The notes beneath the pieces were generated by a model. It ran no database searches and had not been told where the DNA came from. It saw nothing but the letters and a program-made list of their open reading frames with translations. Below, piece by piece: positions 43,137-52,429 of a DNA stretch of 61,684 nucleotides (positions are counted from its first letter, which is position 1; each line of letters starts with the position of its first letter). Both the position numbers and the translations under genes were made by a program. This DNA comes from Phytoactinopolyspora limicola (GTDB lineage Bacteria; Actinomycetota; Actinomycetes; Jiangellales; Jiangellaceae), in assembly GCF_011320225.1 (NCBI RefSeq), contig NZ_JAAOEN010000024.1, forward strand, positions 1 through 61,684, given 5' to 3'.

Positions 43137-43978
43137 GCGCCTCGGACATGAGCGCCAACGGGACGGCGCCAGCACCACATGGGCTGCGGGCAGACGGCAT
43201 CACGGTGGAGATCGACGGCCGCACGATTGTCGACGACGTCACTCTGGCCGCCCAGCCGGGCCAGGTGCTCGGTCTGATCGGACCGAACGGCGCAGGGAAA
43301 ACCACGCTGGTCCGGGTGTTGGCGGCGGTGGCCACCCCAGCGCGAGGTGAGGTGCGCGTCGGGGGCCGCGCGCTGCGTCGCCTGCCCGCCCGGGAACGCG
43401 CCCGCCAGGTGGCCTACGTGCCGCAGGACACCGCGTTGGACTTCGATTTCACCGCGCGCGACGTCGTGCTGATGGGGCGGCATCCCCACGTCGGCCGGTT
43501 CGAGCCGTTGCGCGTCGCCGATCATGACATCACTGACGCCATGCTGGCCGAGGCGGGAGCGTCGCACCTGGCCGGCCAGTTGGTCACCACGCTGTCGGGA
43601 GGTGAGCGCCAGCTGGTGCACCTAGCCAAGGCGCTGGCGCACCAGCCTGAGGTGCTGCTACTGGACGAGCCGGTCGCCGCGCTCGATCTGCGGCACCAGC
43701 TCCATGTTCTGCAGTTGTTGCGCCGCCAAGCCGACCGTGGGCTGGCGGTGATCGCGGTGCTGCATGACCTCGAACAGGCGGCCCGGTTCTGTGACCGGCT
43801 GGCGTTGATGCAGCACGGGCGGCTAGTCGTCTCCGGCCACCCGCGAGAGGTCCTGACCCACACCAGTCTTGCGGAGGTCTACGGCGTCAACGCTGTCGTC
43901 GTCGACGACGTCACGACCGGAGCATTGCGGATCACCGCACTTGACGTCCTCCCAGACTTCGCCCCAGTTAAGAGATGA
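43133..43978 (+). CDS. FecE/HmuV-type ABC importer ATPase
   Basis: 281 residues, overlapping the permease stop by four bases. Walker A GPNGAGKTTLVRVLA, Q-loop AYVPQDTALDFDFTARDVVLMGRHPH, signature TLSGGERQLVHLAKAL, Walker B LLLDEPVAALDLRHQ and H-loop VLHDLEQAARFCDRL. The MGRHPH(V)GRF segment is typical of haem and siderophore ATPases. Powers the FecCD permease. Confidence 0.95.
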   Translation: MSASDMSANGTAPAPHGLRADGITVEIDGRTIVDDVTLAAQPGQVLGLIGPNGAGKTTLVRVLAAVATPARGEVRVGGRALRRLPARERARQVAYVPQDTALDFDFTARDVVLMGRHPHVGRFEPLRVADHDITDAMLAEAGASHLAGQLVTTLSGGERQLVHLAKALAHQPEVLLLDEPVAALDLRHQLHVLQLLRRQADRGLAVIAVLHDLEQAARFCDRLALMQHGRLVVSGHPREVLTHTSLAEVYGVNAVVVDDVTTGALRITALDVLPDFAPVKR

Positions 43979-44964
43979 AAGTGAGTTGTTCGATGACCGC
44001 ACGTTTTGGCACCGACCGGCTGCGCCGGTCCCGTCTACATCCCGCCGGCTGGCTGCTGGTCCCGGCGCTCGCGCTGGTGCTGGCCGCCTGTAGCAGCGAC
44101 GACGAGCAGCCGACGGCGTCGGCCGCGGCTGACGAACCAGTCGCTGCCGAAGCCCCCTCGAACGTGGCTGCCTTGTCCAGCGACACCGCCGAAGCCGTTC
44201 GTGCGCTGGCCGGCGCCGACCGGCTCGTCGCTGTTCCGGCGAGCACCACCAACGAGCATCTCGGCAACTATCCGGACGAGATGGAGCAGGTGCCCAACCA
44301 CGTGCCGCCGAGCGACAATCTCGACCCGGAGCAGGTGCTGTCCTGGGGGCCGGACCTGATTGTGGTCACCGCCCGCCACGACGGTGAACAAGACGCGGAC
44401 GACCTGCTGGAACAGAGTGACGTGCCCCTGGTGACGATCCAGAACAACTGGGGCAGCATCGACGAGCTCCAGGAGAACTACCGGGTGCTCGGCGAGGCTC
44501 TGGGGGCGCCTGAACGGGCTGAGGAGCTGATCGCGGACATGGATGCGGAGCTCGCTGCCGTCGCTGGTCACCTGACCGACGCCGACGACGCGCCGACCGT
44601 CCTGGTGTTGACCAATCAGGCGGACAATCCGTTCATCGCCGGACCCGACTCGATGCCGACCGACCTGGTTCGCCATGCCGGAGGTGCACCGGCCGTTGAG
44701 GATGCCGGTATCGAGCGCACCATGCCGGCCGAGCCGGAGCAGATCATCCGGACGAACCCGGACGCGATTCTGCTGGTGGATGTGCTCGGCAAGGGCCGCG
44801 AGTCGTTCGACGGGGTGCTCGGTAACGAAGCGGTAGCCGAGATTCCCGCCGTCGCCGAGGAGCGCGTGCTCATGCTGCCCGGCCGTTCGGCTATGGCCTC
44901 GGCCGGCGTACACGTCGTCGATGGTGTGCAAGAGATCGCCGCCTGGCTACACCCGGCCGGGTGA
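43975..44964 (+). CDS. Metal/siderophore-type ABC substrate-binding lipoprotein
   Basis: 329 residues; overlaps the ATPase by four bases. Lipoprotein signal HPAGWLLVPALALVLAAC. TroA/BtuF-like fold: NVAALSSDTAEAVRALAGADRLVAVP, NLDPEQVLSWGPDLIVV, SIDELQENYRVLGEALGAPERAEEL and VLMLPGRSAMASAGVHVVDGVQEI. The gene order permease-ATPase-binding protein and this domain fit haem (HmuT) or siderophore receptors; which ligand is undetermined. Confidence 0.92.
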   Translation: MKVSCSMTARFGTDRLRRSRLHPAGWLLVPALALVLAACSSDDEQPTASAAADEPVAAEAPSNVAALSSDTAEAVRALAGADRLVAVPASTTNEHLGNYPDEMEQVPNHVPPSDNLDPEQVLSWGPDLIVVTARHDGEQDADDLLEQSDVPLVTIQNNWGSIDELQENYRVLGEALGAPERAEELIADMDAELAAVAGHLTDADDAPTVLVLTNQADNPFIAGPDSMPTDLVRHAGGAPAVEDAGIERTMPAEPEQIIRTNPDAILLVDVLGKGRESFDGVLGNEAVAEIPAVAEERVLMLPGRSAMASAGVHVVDGVQEIAAWLHPAG

Positions 44965-45015
44965 GGGCAGCCACCACCCAGGTATCGAGTTGTGGTGGTG
45001 GTCACCGGTGGCTGT

Positions 45016-45048
45016 CCGGGCGCGGGCCCAGTGTGGATCCGCGCCCGG
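45016..45048 (+). terminator. Hairpin after the importer operon
   Basis: Perfect 10-bp arms CCGGGCGCGG (45016-45025) and CCGCGCCCGG (45039-45048). No T-tract. A weaker CCACCAC/GTGGTGG hairpin lies at 44971-44998. The rest of the 44965-45282 gap holds the dnaE2 SOS boxes and no gene. Confidence 0.5.
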
Positions 45049-45127
45049 ATCCAGGCTGGGCCGCCGCGGTGAGACGGCCCAGGGCCGTTGTCATGCGCCA
45101 CAAGGGCGCCGGCGAAGGAGTTGAAGG

Positions 45128-45164
45128 GAAACGTATGTTCGATTATTGTCAAACATACGTTCGA
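45128..45164 (+). promoter_or_regulatory. LexA (SOS) boxes upstream of dnaE2
   Basis: TCAAACATACGTTCGA (45149-45164) differs from TCGAAC-N4-GTTCGA at one position. A second, weaker site reads TCGAACATACGTTTCC on the minus strand (45128-45143), so the two form an inverted pair sharing ACATACGTT. Damage-inducible control of dnaE2 is expected. Confidence 0.8.
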
Positions 45165-45282
45165 TGGTGGTGGTCCTGACGCGGCGCTGAGAAGAATCCT
45201 CCGCCGAAGCTGCCGCCACCACTGTCGAGGGCGAGGCGGCATGCCTTCGTGAGGTGCGCGTTGATGATCGGCTGGGGTGAGT

Positions 45283-48200
45283 ATGGGATGGCATAACCCA
45301 CCGGTGTCCTGGCAGGAGCTCGAACGTGCGCTCTCGTGGGGCAGTGGCTGGCGTAGCGATGGGGAGAAGCTCCCACGTGAGGTCGGCTCCCTGATCCGGC
45401 GGCCCCGCTCCGGTGACGAGGAGGTCCGCCGGCCGGACCACACCGGTCCGGCCTGGGCGGAGCTGCACTGTCATTCCGCGTACAGCTTCCTCGATGGTGC
45501 GTCCGAGCCGGAGACGCTGGTGGTCGAGGCCCTTCTGCAGGGGGTCGAGACTCTTGCGATCACCGATCACGACGGCATGTACGGCGTGGTGCGGTTCGCC
45601 GAGGCGGCCCGTGACGCCTACGAGATGTACGGCGAGCAGCTCGGCGGGCGCAGGCTGGGCACGGTGTTCGGGGCGGAGTTGAGCCTGGGGTTGACCGCTC
45701 GGCAGGGCGGCGTACCCGATCCCGAAGGGCACCATCTGCTCGTCCTGGCCCGAAATCCGGAGGGTTACCGCCGGTTAGCCGGAGCTATTACCACTGCTCA
45801 GCTGCGGGGAAAGAAGGGCCAGCCGATCTACCACCTGGACGAGCTGGCCGATCAGCACGACGGGCAGTGGGCTGTGCTCACCGGCTGCCGTAAAGGGCTG
45901 GTTCCGTCGGCCCTCGAACATGACGGAGCCGACGCCGCGGAGAGCGAGTTACACCGACTGGTAGACATGTTCGGCCCAGAGAACGTCTTCGTGGAACTGA
46001 TCGACCACGATCAACCACTCGACGATGCCCGCAACGACACCCTGTTCGAGCTGGCCCAGCGGGTGGGAGTGGCGGTGGTCGCATCCAACAACGTCCATCA
46101 CGCCAGCCCGGCCGACGCCGATCTCGCCCACGTCTTGGCCGCTATCCGGGCCCGCAGCAGCCTGGACGACCTCTCCGGCTGGCTGCCGGCCGCCGGGACG
46201 GCGCATATTCGGAGCGGGGCGGAGATGGAACAGCGGCTGGCGCGTTTCCCTGGAGTCCGGGAGGCCACCGTCGAGCTGGGCCGGGCCTGCTCGTTCGACA
46301 TCACGCTGATCGCCCCGAACCTTCCCGAGCGAGAGGTTCCCGACGGCCACACCGATGCGAGCTACCTGCGGGTGAAGGTCGAGGAAGGCATCAACACCCA
46401 CTATCCGGAAGGCCACCCGAGAGCAGCCGAGGCGCGGCGTAAGGCGGAAGAAGAGCTGGCCGTCATCGAGCGGCTCGGTTTCCCCGGGTACTTCCTCATC
46501 GTCTTCGAGATCGTCGAGTTTTGCCGACGCGAGGGCATCCTCTGCCAGGGACGAGGGTCAGCGGCCAACTCGGTGGTGTGTTACGTGCTGGGCATCACCG
46601 CCATCGATCCGATCCAACACGAGCTGCTCTTCGAGCGTTTTCTCACCGACGCTCGGGTCGGCCCACCGGACATCGACATCGACATTGAAAACGCCCGCCG
46701 GGAGGAGGTCATCCAGCACGTCTACCACAAGTACCACCGCGAGTACGCGGCTCAGGTGGCCAACGTCAACAGCTATCGGCAGCGGATGGCGCTGCGTGAT
46801 GTCGCCCGTGCCCTGGGATACAGCCCGGGCCAGGTGGACGGGTGGTCGCGACACGTCGGACACCACGAGCCGATCTCTCCCGACATCGGGGTGCCGGACG
46901 ACGTCGTGCAGCTGGTCTACCGGATGTTGCGGCTGCCGCGGCACCTGTCGATCCACTCCGGTGGCATGGTGCTCTGCGATCGTCCGGTGGGGGAGGTCTG
47001 CCCGGTCGAATGGGCAAGCATGCCGAATCGGAGCATCCTGCAGTGGGACAAGGACGACTGCGCAGCCGCTGGACTGGTGAAGTTCGATCTGCTCGGCCTG
47101 GGCATGCTTTCGGCGCTGCGGGAGTCGTTCGACCTGCTCGACGAGCAGACCGGGGAGCGGCTCACGTTGAAGAACGTCCCGCAGGAGGACACGGCGGTTT
47201 ATGACATGCTCTGCGACGCCGACACCATTGGGGTGTTCCAGGTCGAGTCACGTGCTCAGATGGCCACGTTGCCCCGGCTCCGGCCGGAGGAGTTCTACCA
47301 CCTGGTGATCGAGGTCGCCCTGATCCGGCCGGGGCCGATCCAGGGCGGCTCGGTGCACCCATACATCGAACGCAAGACCAAGGGTTACCGCCCGGACGAG
47401 CATCTCCCGCATCCGACGATGGCGAACGCCCTCAACCGCACGTTGGGGGTGCCGCTGTTCCAGGAGCAGATGATGCAGCTGGCCATCGACTGCGCCGGGT
47501 TCAACGGCCGAGAGGCCGACCAACTACGCCAGGCGATGAGCTCGAAGCGGTCCGAGGAGCGGATCGGGCGGCTACGTGACCGGCTGTTCCGAGGGATGGC
47601 GGCGAAGGGGATCGGCCCCGATATCGCCGAAGACATCTATCAGAAGCTGCTGGCCTTCGCCAGCTACGGGTTCCCGGAGTCACACGCGTTCAGCTTCGCC
47701 CACCTGGTCTACGCCAGTGCGTGGTTGAAGCGGTATCACCCCGCCATCTTCACCACCGCTTTGCTGAACAACCAGCCGATGGGGTTCTACTCGTCGCAGA
47801 CGCTGGTGGAGGATGCCCGGCGGCATGGGGTGGTGGTCCGTGGTGTCGACATCAACGCCAGCGACGTCAAAGCGACGCTGGAGGAGCGGGTGCCGGTGGA
47901 GTCGGATCATCCACACGCGCCGCAAGCTCCGCAGCCGGTGATCCGGCTCGGCCTGTCCACGGTGCGCGGCCTCGGCTCGGAGCCGGCTCAGCGGATCGCC
48001 GACGGCCGGCCGTATGACGACGTCGCCGACCTCGTCCGCCGCGCCCGGGTGCCGCAGGCAGCACTGGAGTCGCTGGCTACCGCGGGTGCGTTCGGCTGTT
48101 TCGGCCTGGATCGCCGGGCGGCGTTGTGGGCGGTTGGTGCTCTGGCGAAAGACCGCGCCGACCAGCTGCCAGGCACCTCGCCGGGCGCCGTCGCGCCAGT

Positions 48201-48624
48201 GCTGCCCCGGATGACGGCGATCGAGCAGACCTTCGCCGACCTCTGGGCCACCGGGGTCTCGCCGGACAGCCACCCGGTTCAGCACGTGCGTGAGCAGTTG
48301 GAGGCGTGGGGTGCGGTGCGCACCGTCGAGTTGCGCGATAGAGACCACGGTGAGCGCCTGATGGTGGGTGGCCTGATCACGCACCGGCAGCGGCCGCCCA
48401 CCGCGGGTGGCATCGTGTTCATGAACGTCGAGGACGAGACCGGCATGGTCAACGTCATCTGCCCACCGGGCGTGTGGAAGCGGCAGCGGCGGGTCGCGTT
48501 GGAGTCCACCGCCATCGTCGTCGACGGCCGGCTGGAGCGGCTCGACGGCGCGATCAGCCTGTACGCGAACCGGCTGGCTCCGCTGAAGGTGACCGGTAGC
48601 ACCGGCAGCCGTGATTTCCGTTGA
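45283..48624 (+). CDS. dnaE2: Error-prone DNA polymerase DnaE2
   Basis: 1113 residues; ATG 45283 gives the family N-terminus MGWHNPPVSWQELERAL. PHP domain (WAELHCHSAYSFLDGASEPE, then TDHDGMYG), polymerase palm with FPGYFLIVFEIVEFCRREGI, QGRGSAANSVVCYVLGIT and the catalytic aspartates in PPDIDIDIEN, fingers GVFQVESRAQMATL, and an OB fold near the end (MVGGLITHRQRPPTAGGIVFM). The C-terminus lacks the tau-binding part of DnaE1, as expected. It performs translesion synthesis with ImuA'/ImuB, whose genes lie at 37.6-39.8 kb on the other strand. Confidence 0.96.
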   Translation: MGWHNPPVSWQELERALSWGSGWRSDGEKLPREVGSLIRRPRSGDEEVRRPDHTGPAWAELHCHSAYSFLDGASEPETLVVEALLQGVETLAITDHDGMYGVVRFAEAARDAYEMYGEQLGGRRLGTVFGAELSLGLTARQGGVPDPEGHHLLVLARNPEGYRRLAGAITTAQLRGKKGQPIYHLDELADQHDGQWAVLTGCRKGLVPSALEHDGADAAESELHRLVDMFGPENVFVELIDHDQPLDDARNDTLFELAQRVGVAVVASNNVHHASPADADLAHVLAAIRARSSLDDLSGWLPAAGTAHIRSGAEMEQRLARFPGVREATVELGRACSFDITLIAPNLPEREVPDGHTDASYLRVKVEEGINTHYPEGHPRAAEARRKAEEELAVIERLGFPGYFLIVFEIVEFCRREGILCQGRGSAANSVVCYVLGITAIDPIQHELLFERFLTDARVGPPDIDIDIENARREEVIQHVYHKYHREYAAQVANVNSYRQRMALRDVARALGYSPGQVDGWSRHVGHHEPISPDIGVPDDVVQLVYRMLRLPRHLSIHSGGMVLCDRPVGEVCPVEWASMPNRSILQWDKDDCAAAGLVKFDLLGLGMLSALRESFDLLDEQTGERLTLKNVPQEDTAVYDMLCDADTIGVFQVESRAQMATLPRLRPEEFYHLVIEVALIRPGPIQGGSVHPYIERKTKGYRPDEHLPHPTMANALNRTLGVPLFQEQMMQLAIDCAGFNGREADQLRQAMSSKRSEERIGRLRDRLFRGMAAKGIGPDIAEDIYQKLLAFASYGFPESHAFSFAHLVYASAWLKRYHPAIFTTALLNNQPMGFYSSQTLVEDARRHGVVVRGVDINASDVKATLEERVPVESDHPHAPQAPQPVIRLGLSTVRGLGSEPAQRIADGRPYDDVADLVRRARVPQAALESLATAGAFGCFGLDRRAALWAVGALAKDRADQLPGTSPGAVAPVLPRMTAIEQTFADLWATGVSPDSHPVQHVREQLEAWGAVRTVELRDRDHGERLMVGGLITHRQRPPTAGGIVFMNVEDETGMVNVICPPGVWKRQRRVALESTAIVVDGRLERLDGAISLYANRLAPLKVTGSTGSRDFR

Positions 48625-48701
48625 TGGGCCTTCAGCGATCGGTTGTCGGCCATGAGCACCGCTGCGCCGAGGGCCCTCAACCCAGGTTCTACAGTGATGC
48701 C

Positions 48702-49523
48702 ATGCTTGCGGATCACGATGACGAGGTCCCTCTGTTCGGTGGTGATGTCAGCGACGGCGTGGTCCGACGCGGTGACACGGTCCGCCGCGCGCTCACCCCC
48801 AACAGCCCTGCCGTCCATGCCTACCTGCGGCATTTGGAGCAGGCGGGTTTCCCGCACTCACCGCGGTTCCTCGGTATCGACCACCAGGGTCGCGAGATCG
48901 TCACCTACATTGACGGCGAGATGGGTGGACGACCGCTGAACTCGTGGGCGGTGACTGATACCGCGCTCACCGAGATCGCGGTTATCCAGCGTCATTTGCA
49001 CCAACTCTCGGCCGGGTTCACCCTGCCGGACGGGGTGGAGTGGACCGAGGGGCTTGGGAGTGTGCCCGATGCCCCGGCGCCGCCCGGCGAGCCCGACGTC
49101 GTCGGTCACAACGACATCACTTTCGAGAACGTGATCTTCCGGGACGGTCGTCCGGTTGGCATCGTCGATTTCGATCTCGCCGGGCCGACTTTGAGGCTGC
49201 TCGACATCGCTACCACCCTGCGGTACTGGGCGCCGATGTCGCCACCGCAGGATCGCGATCCTGCCCTGCACAACGCCGACGCGGGGCACCGGGCCAGGCT
49301 GTTCGCCGATGCCTACGGGCTCGACGCCACTGAACGCGCCGACCTGCTCGACGTCACCGACTGGCGGTTCGAACGAGCCTGGCACGCCATGAGGCATCGG
49401 GCGGAAACCATCGGTGGCGGATGGGCGCGGATGTGGAACGACGGCGCCGGTGATCTGATCAAGCGCAGCCACGCGTGGTTCAAAGAGCACCGCCTAGCCA
49501 TCACCGACGCCTTGACCCGGTAA
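48702..49523 (+). CDS. APH/choline-kinase-fold phosphotransferase
   Basis: 273 residues from ATG 48702; frames starting earlier include non-homologous sequence. Kinase-like core: catalytic loop [14 protein letters not shown] (H-x-D-x4-N) and metal-binding GIVDFDLAG. The N-terminal half has [15 protein letters not shown], corresponding to the nucleotide lobe. Could phosphorylate an antibiotic, a choline-like metabolite or a sugar; resistance cannot be inferred. Lies between dnaE2 and nucS. Confidence 0.88.
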   Translation: MLADHDDEVPLFGGDVSDGVVRRGDTVRRALTPNSPAVHAYLRHLEQAGFPHSPRFLGIDHQGREIVTYIDGEMGGRPLNSWAVTDTALTEIAVIQRHLHQLSAGFTLPDGVEWTEGLGSVPDAPAPPGEPDVVGHNDITFENVIFRDGRPVGIVDFDLAGPTLRLLDIATTLRYWAPMSPPQDRDPALHNADAGHRARLFADAYGLDATERADLLDVTDWRFERAWHAMRHRAETIGGGWARMWNDGAGDLIKRSHAWFKEHRLAITDALTR

Positions 49524-49533
49524 CGTCGTCTCC

Positions 49534-50196
49534 GTGCGTCTCGTCATCGCCAAGTGCCAAGTTAATTACGCTGGCCGGCTCACCGCTCACCTCCCCATGG
49601 CCGTCCGGTTGATCATGGTCAAAGCCGATGGGAGTGTGCTCGTGCACTCCGACGGAGGCTCCTACAAACCGCTGAACTGGATGAGTCCTCCGTGCACCCT
49701 GGTCGAGGACGACCACGTCTGGACGGTTCAAAGCACCAAAACCGACGATCGCCTGGTTATCGAGATCGAGGAGCTCCTGCACGATACCCACTTCGATCTT
49801 GGTGAGGATCCCGGGCTGGTCAAGGACGGGGTGGAGGCCCACCTGCAGCGGCTGCTGGCGGAGAACGTCGAGACGTTTGGCGCCGGCTGGCGGCTGGTCC
49901 GCCGCGAGTATCCGACGCCGATCGGGCCGGTCGATCTGTTGTGCCGCGACGAGTCCGGGGCGACGGTTGCGGTGGAGATCAAGCGCCGTGGCGAGATCGA
50001 CGGGGTGGAGCAGCTGACCCGGTACGTGGAGTTGCTCGACCGCGATCCGCATCTGAGCCCGGTGCGCGGGGTGTTCGCCGCGCAGGAGATCCGGCCGCAG
50101 GCTCGCACGCTGGCCGGCGACCGCGGCATCACCTGCGTGACGGTGGACTACGACGCGCTGCGCGGACTGGACGATCCGTCGACGCGACTCTTCTGA
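49534..50196 (+). CDS. nucS: Mismatch-specific endonuclease NucS (EndoMS)
   Basis: 220 residues from GTG 49534. N-terminal DNA-binding domain ([32 protein letters not shown]) and C-terminal RecB-like nuclease: [32 protein letters not shown] (the Asp, Glu-x-Lys catalytic set) and [21 protein letters not shown]. It cleaves both strands at mismatches in actinobacteria that lack MutS/MutL. Its last 49 bases overlap the 3' end of the convergent MarR gene. Together with the mutasome genes nearby this makes a mutation-rate region. Confidence 0.95.
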   Translation: MRLVIAKCQVNYAGRLTAHLPMAVRLIMVKADGSVLVHSDGGSYKPLNWMSPPCTLVEDDHVWTVQSTKTDDRLVIEIEELLHDTHFDLGEDPGLVKDGVEAHLQRLLAENVETFGAGWRLVRREYPTPIGPVDLLCRDESGATVAVEIKRRGEIDGVEQLTRYVELLDRDPHLSPVRGVFAAQEIRPQARTLAGDRGITCVTVDYDALRGLDDPSTRLF

Positions 50197-50726
50197 CCGG
50201 CCCGGCCACGCGGCAACTTCTCCAGCTCACCGCGGATCTCGTCGACGGCCTGGCAGGTGTCAGCCACTGGGTCGTGGTGCTGGACGTGTTCGGCGACCCG
50301 GCGTAGTAGCTGCCGCAGCTCTGACCTCTCCGGGGCTTCCAGCGGGGCCAGCAGGTGGTCTTCGGCGGCGGCTAGATGCCGCTCCAGTCTTACGAGCAGG
50401 TCGCGGCCTGGTTCGGTGGCGACGACGTGGCGCACCCGGCGGTCGGCCGGGGCCGGACGTCGCTCGACGAGGCCGGCATCGGTCAGATCGTCGATCAGGT
50501 AGGTCATGACCGTCCGGTCGATTCCGAGGTGCTGAGCGAGCGCGAGCTGGCTGCTGGGCGGGCAGTAGGCGGCCGCCGCGAGCACGTGATAGCCGCGTGG
50601 GCCACCGGGTAGCTGCTCCAGTGCGGTGTCGAACGTCTTGACGTAGGCGCGGAAGATCCGCCCGAGCGCCCAGCCAAGGTCGGTTTCCAGGCCGGTGACG
50701 TGGCCCTGCTCCGCCGCCGTTGTCAT
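50148..50726 (-). CDS. MarR-family transcriptional regulator
   Basis: About 192 residues with ATG 50726 ([10 protein letters not shown]). Winged helix in [46 protein letters not shown], the classic MarR DNA-binding segment with the DRR wing. The C-terminus overlaps nucS by 49 bases on the opposite strand. Divergent from the LLM-hemerythrin gene, with a TCTGT-AAA-ACAGA repeat between them, so it probably controls that gene and itself. Confidence 0.9.
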   Translation of the reverse strand: MTTAAEQGHVTGLETDLGWALGRIFRAYVKTFDTALEQLPGGPRGYHVLAAAAYCPPSSQLALAQHLGIDRTVMTYLIDDLTDAGLVERRPAPADRRVRHVVATEPGRDLLVRLERHLAAAEDHLLAPLEAPERSELRQLLRRVAEHVQHHDPVADTCQAVDEIRGELEKLPRGRAGQKSRVDGSSSPRSAS

Positions 50727-50790
50727 GAGGTGCAGTCTACGCGCCGAGGGGAAGGTTTGCGGCAATGAAGATGTTCAGGTAGACATATGT

Positions 50791-50803
50791 TCTGTAAAAC
50801 AGA
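50791..50803. promoter_or_regulatory. Short inverted repeat between marR-like and LLM-hemerythrin genes
   Basis: TCTGT-AAA-ACAGA, flanked by ATG/GAT that extend the symmetry imperfectly. It is 12 bases before the LLM-hemerythrin start. Size and place fit a MarR operator; an ACATATGT palindrome also lies at 50783-50790. Confidence 0.45.
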
Positions 50804-50814
50804 TGATTGGATGA

Positions 50815-52374
50815 ATGATGCCTGACTATGGTCACGAGTTGCTCTTCGGTACCTTCATCACACCGTCCGCCGCTCAGGCTGACCACGTCGTCGAGTTGGC
50901 CCGGCTGACCGACGAGGTGGGCCTCGACCTGGTCACCGTCCAGGACCACCCGTACCAGCCCGCTTTCCTGGATACCTGGACGTTGCTGTCGGTCATCGCC
51001 GCACGCACCTCCCGGGTTCGAGTGCTGCCCAACGTGGTGAGCCTGCCGTTGAGGCCGCCTGCCGTGCTGGCCAAGAGCGCCGCCACACTCGACATCCTGA
51101 GCGGTGGCCGGGTCGAGCTCGGCCTCGGCGCCGGGCCGTTCCTGGAACCGATCGTCGCGATGGGCGGCCCGAAGCGGACGCTGGGGGAGAACATCGAGGC
51201 TCTTGAAGAGGGCATCGAGATCATCCGCGCGATGTGGCGGCCACACGATGGCCCGGTGCGGGTGGGCGGACAGCATTACCGGGTTTGGGGTGCCAAGGCT
51301 GGTCCGGCCCCAGCCCATGAGATCGGCATCTGGCTGGGTGCGGTCAAGCCCCGAATCCTCGGCCTGACCGGCCGGCTCGCTGACGGCTGGTCGGTCAGCT
51401 CGCCCTATGCCGGGCCGGATCAGCTGACGGATATGAACGCACGAATCGACGAGGCCGCCACCAGCGCCGGCCGCGACCCGTCGGCCATCCGGCGGCTATA
51501 CAACCTCATGGGAAGTTTCGACGGCTCCGGTGCTGAATTCCTCCAGGGGCCGCCAGCCGTCTGGGCCGAGCAACTCGCCGAACTCGCCGTGACCGAGGGG
51601 ATGAGCACGTACATCCTGGGGAGTGACGACCCGCTCGTCATCCGCCGGTTCGCCGCCGAGGTGGTGCCGGCGGTTCGAGAGCTGGTCGGACAGGAGCGTG
51701 CGGGTGCACCCGGCGTCGGATCGCCGTCCGAGACGAGTGGCTCTGGCGTCCGGGTACCGGTGGAAGCCGAGCCCACGGTATTGGGTGTCGCGCCCACGCC
51801 TGACGACGGCCGTCGGCTCAGCAGCGAGCGGGTATGGAATGACGACGAACGTCCCACGGGCCCCACACCCGACACCGAACGCAGCTACACCGCCCATGAA
51901 CGTGCGCGCGGCCAGCACCTGATCGACGTCCACAACCACCTGCGGGCCGAACTCGACGAGCTACGTGGCCTGATCGACCAGGTCGAGGCCGGTGCGATCG
52001 AGCCCGGCGCCGCCCGCTCGCACATCAACACCATGACGATGCGGCAGAACAACTGGACGTTAGGCACGTACTGCGAGTCCTACTGCAGAGTGGTCACCAC
52101 CCACCACACGCTCGAAGACCAAGCGCTCTTCCCGTACCTACGACGCGCCGATTCCCGGTTGGCTCCCGTCATCGACCGGTTGGAGCAGGAACACGCGGCC
52201 ATCCACGGCGTCCTCGAGCGGGTGGATCAGGCGCTGGTCGGTCTCGTCGGTGGCCGGCACGGTGTCGGGGAGGTCCGGGCCGCTGTGGACTTGCTCACAG
52301 ACACGTTGGTGTCGCATCTGTCCTACGAGGAACGCGAGCTGGTGGAACCCCTCGCCCGGCTTGGTCCCCAGTGA
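50815..52374 (+). CDS. LLM-class oxidoreductase fused to a hemerythrin (HHE) domain
   Basis: 519 residues from ATG 50815 (50818 also possible). Residues 1-290: luciferase-like barrel ([58 protein letters not shown]). Residues 290-365: acidic, disordered-looking linker ([18 protein letters not shown]). Residues 365-519: hemerythrin four-helix domain with diiron ligands in [39 protein letters not shown] and [13 protein letters not shown]. The first domain needs F420 or flavin; the second binds O2, NO or senses iron/redox state. Divergent MarR regulator. Predicted, not shown, to couple O2/NO sensing or delivery to an oxidoreductase. Confidence 0.92.
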   Translation: MMPDYGHELLFGTFITPSAAQADHVVELARLTDEVGLDLVTVQDHPYQPAFLDTWTLLSVIAARTSRVRVLPNVVSLPLRPPAVLAKSAATLDILSGGRVELGLGAGPFLEPIVAMGGPKRTLGENIEALEEGIEIIRAMWRPHDGPVRVGGQHYRVWGAKAGPAPAHEIGIWLGAVKPRILGLTGRLADGWSVSSPYAGPDQLTDMNARIDEAATSAGRDPSAIRRLYNLMGSFDGSGAEFLQGPPAVWAEQLAELAVTEGMSTYILGSDDPLVIRRFAAEVVPAVRELVGQERAGAPGVGSPSETSGSGVRVPVEAEPTVLGVAPTPDDGRRLSSERVWNDDERPTGPTPDTERSYTAHERARGQHLIDVHNHLRAELDELRGLIDQVEAGAIEPGAARSHINTMTMRQNNWTLGTYCESYCRVVTTHHTLEDQALFPYLRRADSRLAPVIDRLEQEHAAIHGVLERVDQALVGLVGGRHGVGEVRAAVDLLTDTLVSHLSYEERELVEPLARLGPQ

Positions 52375-52429
52375 TCGGCTTGGTTCCCAGTGCCCCGTAC
52401 ATCTGGGGGCGGGCACTAGGCTGTCTTCC

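Noticed and set aside
48702-49523. Aminoglycoside resistance gene
   Set aside because: Only the general APH kinase fold is visible; the specific substrate-lobe residues of known resistance enzymes were not recognisable.
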